Positions 59,828-64,000 of a stretch of 64,000 bases of DNA are shown piece by piece. The DNA comes from CAWIJK01 sp963836375. Its GTDB lineage: Bacteria; Actinomycetota; Acidimicrobiia; Acidimicrobiales; RAAP-2. Below the pieces are notes generated by a model. The model made no database searches and had not been told where the DNA came from. It saw only the letters and a program-made list of their open reading frames with translations. Where the stretch lies: contig CAWIJK010000002.1 in the NCBI GenBank assembly GCA_963836375.1, positions 1,302,001 to 1,366,000 on the forward strand, written 5' to 3'. Made by a program: the position numbers and the translations under genes. Positions within the stretch are counted from its first letter, which is position 1. Each line of letters begins with the position of its first letter.

Positions 59828-61853
59828 GACCGCCGCCTTCGGAGGCCACCGCCGCGGTGGGGCGGCCCGGGCCGCCGCCACCGGTGCTCGCCGTCCGCGA
59901 GTGGCCGGACAAGAGCCGTTCGAACCGCTGGGTCGACCGGCGCTTCTGGTACTCGAGCACCCCCTCGGGGTGCTGGGCGTAGGTCAGGGCCCCGAAGGCG
60001 AACAGCACGAACACCAGGCTCTGGCCGCCCAGCCGGCCCGGCAGGTAGGTGACCAGCTGGAAGGTGACGGTGAGCCCGATCCCGGCCTGGATCGCCCCCT
60101 CAACGGTACTGACCCCGGTGGTGACCACCACGACCACGAAGACCAGCGAGAAGCTCACGTTGAAGTAGTCCGGGGTGACGCTCGTCTGGTACAGGGCGAA
60201 CAGGGTGCCGCCGATGCCGGCCACCGCCCCCGAGAGGGCGAAGATCAAGATGCGCTGCCAGGTGAGGTTGATCCCCAGGCCCGCCGCCCCGGTCTCGCTC
60301 CCCCGCATGGCCGACAGGTAGTGGCCGATCGTGCCCTTGCGGATCTGCAGGATGGCCAGGGTCACCAGCACCAGGACCACCATGCAGACCACGAACAGCC
60401 AGTGGCCGTTGCGCTCGAAGACCCCGAGGGGGCCGTGCCAGCGCGGGTTGTTGAGCGGGATCAGGCTGAGGGCCCCGCTCTGGGGCTCGACCTGGGGCTG
60501 GTTGAACACCCCCTGGTCGAAGAAGACCGCCGCCGCCAGGGTCATGAGCGCCAACCCCAGCCCCCGCAGGCGCAACGACAACAGGGCTAGGACGACGGCC
60601 ACCACCGAGGCCAGCAGGGCGCCCACGATGCCCCCGACCAGCTCGTTGAACCCGAAGTGGTAGAAGAGCAGCCCGGTGGTGAAGGCCCCGATCCCGGCCA
60701 GGGTGGCCTGGGCCAGCGACAGCTGGCCGCCCATCCCGGTGATGAGGGTGATCGACAAGAAGATCACCGAGAAGGCCAAGCCCTCGTTGAAGACCCCCTC
60801 CCACAGCACCGGCATCCAGGTCAGCATCGAGACGATGAAGACGGCCAACAACGCCCACCAGCCGGTCCGGATGATCCGGTCCATGGTCGGGGCCCGCGAC
60901 GCCGCCGCGGTGGGCGGGGTGGGGGGGTCGACCGAGGCCAGCGGGTCCTTGGAGTCGTCGAGGCTCCGGAGCCCGGGCACGAACAACAGGGCCAGGGCCA
61001 GGGCGATCATCGGGATGACCGGCACGACCACCGCGTTCAAGAAGCCGCCGGTCGGCAGGTAGGCGGGGGCCACCGACTCGATGACGCCCAGCGCGATGGC
61101 AACCAGGGCGGCGATCGGCATCGAGCGCAGGCGGCCCCAGGCGGCGGCGGCGATCGCCGTGATCAACAAGAGCTGGTAGTTCTCGGGCTGGACCGGCGCC
61201 AGCTGGTGGGCGAAGAGCACGCCGGCCAGACCGGCCAGGAAGCTGGACACGGCCCACGAGACCGAAACGACCCGCACCGCGTTGACCCCGTCGAGCTGGA
61301 CCAGGCGCCGGCTCTCCACCGAGGCCCGCATCTTGAGGCCCATGCTCGTGTAGCGCAGCAGGATCACCATGGCCACCAGGACGACCACCGTCACGATCAC
61401 CGTGCCGAGGTCGATGCCGTTGATGGGCAGTTCGGACACCCCGAAGAGGTGGAAGTACACGGTGTTGGCGTTGAACAGCAGGCTGGGCGGCCCGTCGAGC
61501 TGCTGGTTGCCGAAGATGACCGTGAGCAGCGATGGTATGCCGACCAGCAGGCTGATCCCGGTCACCACCTTGGCCGTCGAGTTGGTGTTGGGGATCCTTC
61601 GGAACAAGAAGTAGTCGAAGGCCAGGCCGAGGGCCGGGGCCAGGAGCACCACCGAGATCACGAAGGCCAGCCACACCGGCCAGCCGTGCAGGCAGAGCAG
61701 CCCGTAGACGAAGGCCGAGGTGTAGGCCTGCGCCGCGAAGGCGAAGTTGAAGACCCCGGTCGCCTGGTAGGTGAGGATCAGTCCGATGGCGAACAGGGCG
61801 TAGGTGCACCCGTTCGGGATGCCCGGGACGGAGAACCCCAGAAAGTGGACCAC
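59820..61853 (-). CDS. Fused LivH-LivM-type ABC permease
   Basis: 677 residues, about twice one permease. The first half is LivH-like (GIPNGCTYALFAIGLILTYQ, LRYTSMGLKMRASVESRRLV). A short Pro/Ala linker near residues 302-320 follows. The second half is LivM-like (SITLITGMGGQLSLAQATLA, RLRGLGLALMTLAAAVFFDQ, ILIFALSGAVAGIGGTLFAL). Both keep the EAA-like cytoplasmic loops. The C-terminal 45 residues are polar. The start is GTG at 61853. Two halves in one chain replace the usual heterodimer. Confidence 0.9.
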   Translation of the reverse strand: MVHFLGFSVPGIPNGCTYALFAIGLILTYQATGVFNFAFAAQAYTSAFVYGLLCLHGWPVWLAFVISVVLLAPALGLAFDYFLFRRIPNTNSTAKVVTGISLLVGIPSLLTVIFGNQQLDGPPSLLFNANTVYFHLFGVSELPINGIDLGTVIVTVVVLVAMVILLRYTSMGLKMRASVESRRLVQLDGVNAVRVVSVSWAVSSFLAGLAGVLFAHQLAPVQPENYQLLLITAIAAAAWGRLRSMPIAALVAIALGVIESVAPAYLPTGGFLNAVVVPVIPMIALALALLFVPGLRSLDDSKDPLASVDPPTPPTAAASRAPTMDRIIRTGWWALLAVFIVSMLTWMPVLWEGVFNEGLAFSVIFLSITLITGMGGQLSLAQATLAGIGAFTTGLLFYHFGFNELVGGIVGALLASVVAVVLALLSLRLRGLGLALMTLAAAVFFDQGVFNQPQVEPQSGALSLIPLNNPRWHGPLGVFERNGHWLFVVCMVVLVLVTLAILQIRKGTIGHYLSAMRGSETGAAGLGINLTWQRILIFALSGAVAGIGGTLFALYQTSVTPDYFNVSFSLVFVVVVVTTGVSTVEGAIQAGIGLTVTFQLVTYLPGRLGGQSLVFVLFAFGALTYAQHPEGVLEYQKRRSTQRFERLLSGHSRTASTGGGGPGRPTAAVASEGGGRD

Positions 61854-61898
61854 TGCGGTCCCCGGCTCCCTACTCCTCGTGCTCGGTGCCGGGTCGGC

Positions 61899-63194
61899 TC
61901 AGGCGCCCGGGGTGCCAGCCGGGGGGGTCACCAGCACGGGGTTCTTGACGCTCGGACCGAAGCACAAGAACACCTCGTGGCCCTGGTTGAAGACCGGGAC
62001 GAACTTGGTCCCCTGCACCTGGATGTCGGCGCTGCAACTCGGGAAGGTGGGCCGGGTGTGCGAGTTGGCCCAGTTGATCGGCGTGGTCAGGCCGTTGGCC
62101 GTGAAGGCGGTGATCTTGTTGGTCTGGGCCACCACGTTGGCCTGGGTCAGGTTGTTGCCGGCCGCCTTGACCCCCGCCGCGAACAGCGCGGCGGACTGCC
62201 AGCCCTGGATGGCCACCTCGTCGTCGACGTACCGGGGGGCGTACTTCTCCATCGCGGTCAGGTAGAGCTTGAGGCCCGGGTAGTACTTGGTCGGCGAGGC
62301 GAAGGGCACGTGCTCGATGTTGAAGTACACGCCCTGCATCAGGTTCGAGTTCGCGTCCAGCGTCGGCTGGTCGTTGCCGTTCAGCCACAGCTGCTTGATG
62401 CTGAGGCCGTACTGCTTGATGGCCCGGGCCATGGTGAGGTTGCCGGTGACGTCCATGCAGCTCAGGACGAACTGTGACCCGGCCTGCTGCATGCGCTGCA
62501 CGTCGGTGGCCACCGTGGAGCCCGGGTACTGGATGTTGACGTCGACGTAGTTCACGTTCACCCCGGCCTTCTTCAAGAGGCTGGCCGCGGTGGTGCATGG
62601 CGCCGAGGAGGCGGTGATGTTGTAGCCGACGACGGCGACCGACTTCACCTTGAGCTGCTTGATCAGGTAGGCCCAGGCCGGGACGCCGCACGAGTAGCAC
62701 AGGTACGAGCCGCCGGCGGCGTAGAGGTTGGGGGCGGGGGTCCAGTTGCCGGTCACGTCGTAGCCATAGGTCGGCGTCCCGGTGGAGGCGAAGTAGTTCG
62801 GCGAGAAGAACGCGGTGGCGATACCCACGGCGGCGAAGGCGTGGTCCTGGTCGATCAGGGTGTGGGTCAGCTGGGTGAAGGTGGTCGGGTTGCCGCCGTC
62901 GTCGAGGTTGTAGGCCAGCACCAGCTTGCGACCGTTGATCCCCCCGGTCGAGTTGACCCAGTCGAAGTAGGCGCGGATGCCGGGCACCAGGGACTCGAAG
63001 TTCGAGGCGATCGGCCCGGTCAGCGTCGAGATGGCCCCGGTGTCGATCTGGGTCGCCGTGACCCCCGGTGCGCTCGACGTCGTGGTGGCCGCCGATGCCC
63101 CGGTGGCGGTGAGCCCCACGGTCATGGCCACGGCCAGCACGCTGCTCGTCGCGGCGGCGATCCAACGCCCCATCCTGTGGCCCTGCGTGCCCAT
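61899..63194 (-). CDS. ABC transporter substrate-binding protein (LivK-like)
   Basis: 431 residues. A signal peptide (WIAAATSSVLAVAMTVGLTATGASA) precedes a type I periplasmic-binding fold: TGAISTLTGPIASNFESLVPG, YFDWVNSTGGINGRKLVL, FAAVGIATAFFSP and VKSVAVVGYNITASS. No lipobox is visible. Six Cys residues are notable for this family. The ligand is unknown, but the thiolase at the operon end suggests an acid or acyl compound. The ATG is at 63194, 45 bases before the permease start. Confidence 0.88.
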   Translation of the reverse strand: MGTQGHRMGRWIAAATSSVLAVAMTVGLTATGASAATTTSSAPGVTATQIDTGAISTLTGPIASNFESLVPGIRAYFDWVNSTGGINGRKLVLAYNLDDGGNPTTFTQLTHTLIDQDHAFAAVGIATAFFSPNYFASTGTPTYGYDVTGNWTPAPNLYAAGGSYLCYSCGVPAWAYLIKQLKVKSVAVVGYNITASSAPCTTAASLLKKAGVNVNYVDVNIQYPGSTVATDVQRMQQAGSQFVLSCMDVTGNLTMARAIKQYGLSIKQLWLNGNDQPTLDANSNLMQGVYFNIEHVPFASPTKYYPGLKLYLTAMEKYAPRYVDDEVAIQGWQSAALFAAGVKAAGNNLTQANVVAQTNKITAFTANGLTTPINWANSHTRPTFPSCSADIQVQGTKFVPVFNQGHEVFLCFGPSVKNPVLVTPPAGTPGA

Positions 63195-63281
63195 ACCCCA
63201 CCCCTTTCGTTGCCGTCATCCTGCCCCGTCGAGGGGTGGGTGCGGCGTCACCGGCCCGATCCCCCGGGCCGAGCCGATCCA

Positions 63282-63295
63282 TGACATCGCTGTCA
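63282..63295. promoter_or_regulatory. Palindromic operator upstream of the ABC transporter operon
   Basis: Inverted repeat with 5-base arms, TGACA and TGTCA, and a TCGC spacer, 87 bases upstream of the binding-protein start. It shares the TGACA-N4-TGTCA core of the other three sites but is the weakest copy. Confidence 0.45.
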
Positions 63296-63367
63296 GGTTC
63301 GCACACTGTAGCGGGGACCGTTGCTCCCGACAGGAGCCCGGCGGCGCACCCTGCCCACGGCCGCTGC

Positions 63368-64000
63368 TCAGGCCAAGAAGAGCCGTTGTCGGTCGTAGTC
63401 CCGCAGCGCCCCCACCTCGGCCGGGGTGACCGGGTCGAGCTCTTCGACGTCTTTTGCCACCTCGGGTGTCCACCCGCAGGCACCGACCAGGTCGCGCACC
63501 CTGGCGTCGAGGGGTCCGGGCCCCGCGGGCACCGCGGCCACCCGCAGGTCCCCGTCGAGGCGGCGCAGCACCCCGAGATCGGTGACCACGCTCGTCACGG
63601 TGGCCCCCGGGGAGGTGACGTAGGCCGCCCGGGCCGGCAGCCGCTCGGGCCGGGCCAGGGTGATGACGACACAGGCGGCGGCCCGGCTGGTCACGTCGTT
63701 GGCCCCGCCGGAGCCGACCAGGAACCGCCCGCCGGCCAGGCGGGTCGAGTTGAGATTGCCGTCGCGGTCCACCTCGGCCGCCCCGAGACAACCGACGACC
63801 GTGGTGCCCGGCCCGCCCACCACCATGCCGAGGACGCTCGAGGCATCCGACAGGTACGGGGTCCCCGGGAAGACCCGGTGGTTGAAGATGTAGGGGTCGG
63901 CCGGGGTCGGGGTGTAGCCCCACAGCCCGAGCTCGGCGGTGAGGGCCACCGGGTGCCCATCGGCCCGGGCCCGGGCCACCGCCACCCACGCCGCCAGGTT
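63368..64000 (-). CDS. CoA-transferase beta subunit-like protein, partial
   Basis: At least 211 residues are visible, including the C-terminus. ALTAELGLWGYTP, FPGTPYLSDASSVLGM, VVGCLGAAEVDRDGNLNSTRL, FLVGSGGANDVTSRAAACVVI and VTSVVTDLGVLRRLDG match glutaconate/IpdB-like CoA-transferase beta subunits, which act on ring or dicarboxylic acyl-CoA intermediates. The start lies beyond the right edge. An alpha subunit would be expected just outside. Confidence 0.85.
   Translation of the reverse strand, partial: NLAAWVAVARARADGHPVALTAELGLWGYTPTPADPYIFNHRVFPGTPYLSDASSVLGMVVGGPGTTVVGCLGAAEVDRDGNLNSTRLAGGRFLVGSGGANDVTSRAAACVVITLARPERLPARAAYVTSPGATVTSVVTDLGVLRRLDGDLRVAAVPAGPGPLDARVRDLVGACGWTPEVAKDVEELDPVTPAEVGALRDYDRQRLFLA

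Noticed and set aside
1..64000. rRNA, tRNA, CRISPR arrays, insertion sequences and prophage genes
   Set aside because: None was seen. All spacers are under 240 bases, no regular repeat-spacer pattern exists, and no transposase, integrase or phage structural motif was found.

Overview
The window is high-GC DNA, about 70% or more G+C by eye, from an actinobacterium, most likely an uncultured member of the class Acidimicrobiia. This placement is an inference. It rests on an F420-type LLM oxidoreductase, a mycothiol-type DinB/MDMPI protein, an SCO6745-family protein, a WS/DGAT acyltransferase, tandem GSDGGVFxFG-type surface repeats, and many genes with a TANNNT box 5 to 8 bases before the start codon, as in leaderless actinobacterial transcripts. 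Coding density is near 90%. No rRNA, tRNA, CRISPR array, insertion sequence or phage gene was seen.

Layout. 1-7500: a partial DHFR-like reductase, two membrane proteins, an LLM oxidoreductase with a DUF2269 protein, an SRPBCC protein, a frameshifted secreted TAP-type hydrolase, an APH-like kinase, a cysteine-less DksA/TraR-like protein and a DJ-1/PfpI protein. 7566-14304: divergent acyl-CoA operons (acyl-CoA synthetase and acyl-CoA dehydrogenase against acyl-CoA dehydrogenase, thiolase-like protein and FAD oxidoreductase) around a perfect 22-bp palindrome. 14338-18317: hydrolase, DUF6817, phytanoyl-CoA dioxygenase with a decayed hydrolase/AraC scar, and an SCO6745 protein. 18338-19960: an XRE regulator coupled to an inactive-looking ClpP paralogue, divergent from an intact ClpP. 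20772-22887: amidohydrolase and enoyl-CoA hydratase behind a second palindrome. 23125-26205: a pilin-like membrane protein and a frameshifted beta-propeller/PKD/repeat surface protein. 26347-30318: chorismate-lyase-like, SRPBCC, UbiA-like, UbiE-like and geranylgeranyl-reductase-like genes, suggesting isoprenoid quinone or lipid chemistry. 30323-32954: lipoprotein and membrane proteins of unknown role.

32995-38558: a second acyl-CoA block (Ltp2-like thiolase, SDR, ADP-forming acyl-CoA synthetase, enoyl-CoA hydratase) around a third palindrome. 38597-47748: small basic protein, membrane proteins, class III cyclase with a YHS-like tail, three methyltransferases (one in a lower-GC patch), AhpD-like protein, epimerase, DUF5666-like protein and MDMPI. 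47764-56657: DinB, an Old Yellow Enzyme with a cluster motif, PaaI thioesterase, a second amidohydrolase, GH4, WS/DGAT, a second phytanoyl-CoA dioxygenase and an HSL-type hydrolase. 56854-64000: a branched-chain-amino-acid-type ABC operon (binding protein, fused LivH-LivM permease, LivG, LivF) coupled to a thiolase, with a fourth, weaker palindrome upstream and a CoA-transferase subunit running off the right edge.

The likely unifying theme is uptake, CoA activation and beta-oxidation of acyl or alicyclic substrates. A shared operator of the form CTGACA-N4-TGTCAG links four of these loci, which suggests one TetR-type regulon whose regulator lies outside the window. The most unusual single locus is the XRE/pseudo-ClpP/ClpP module.
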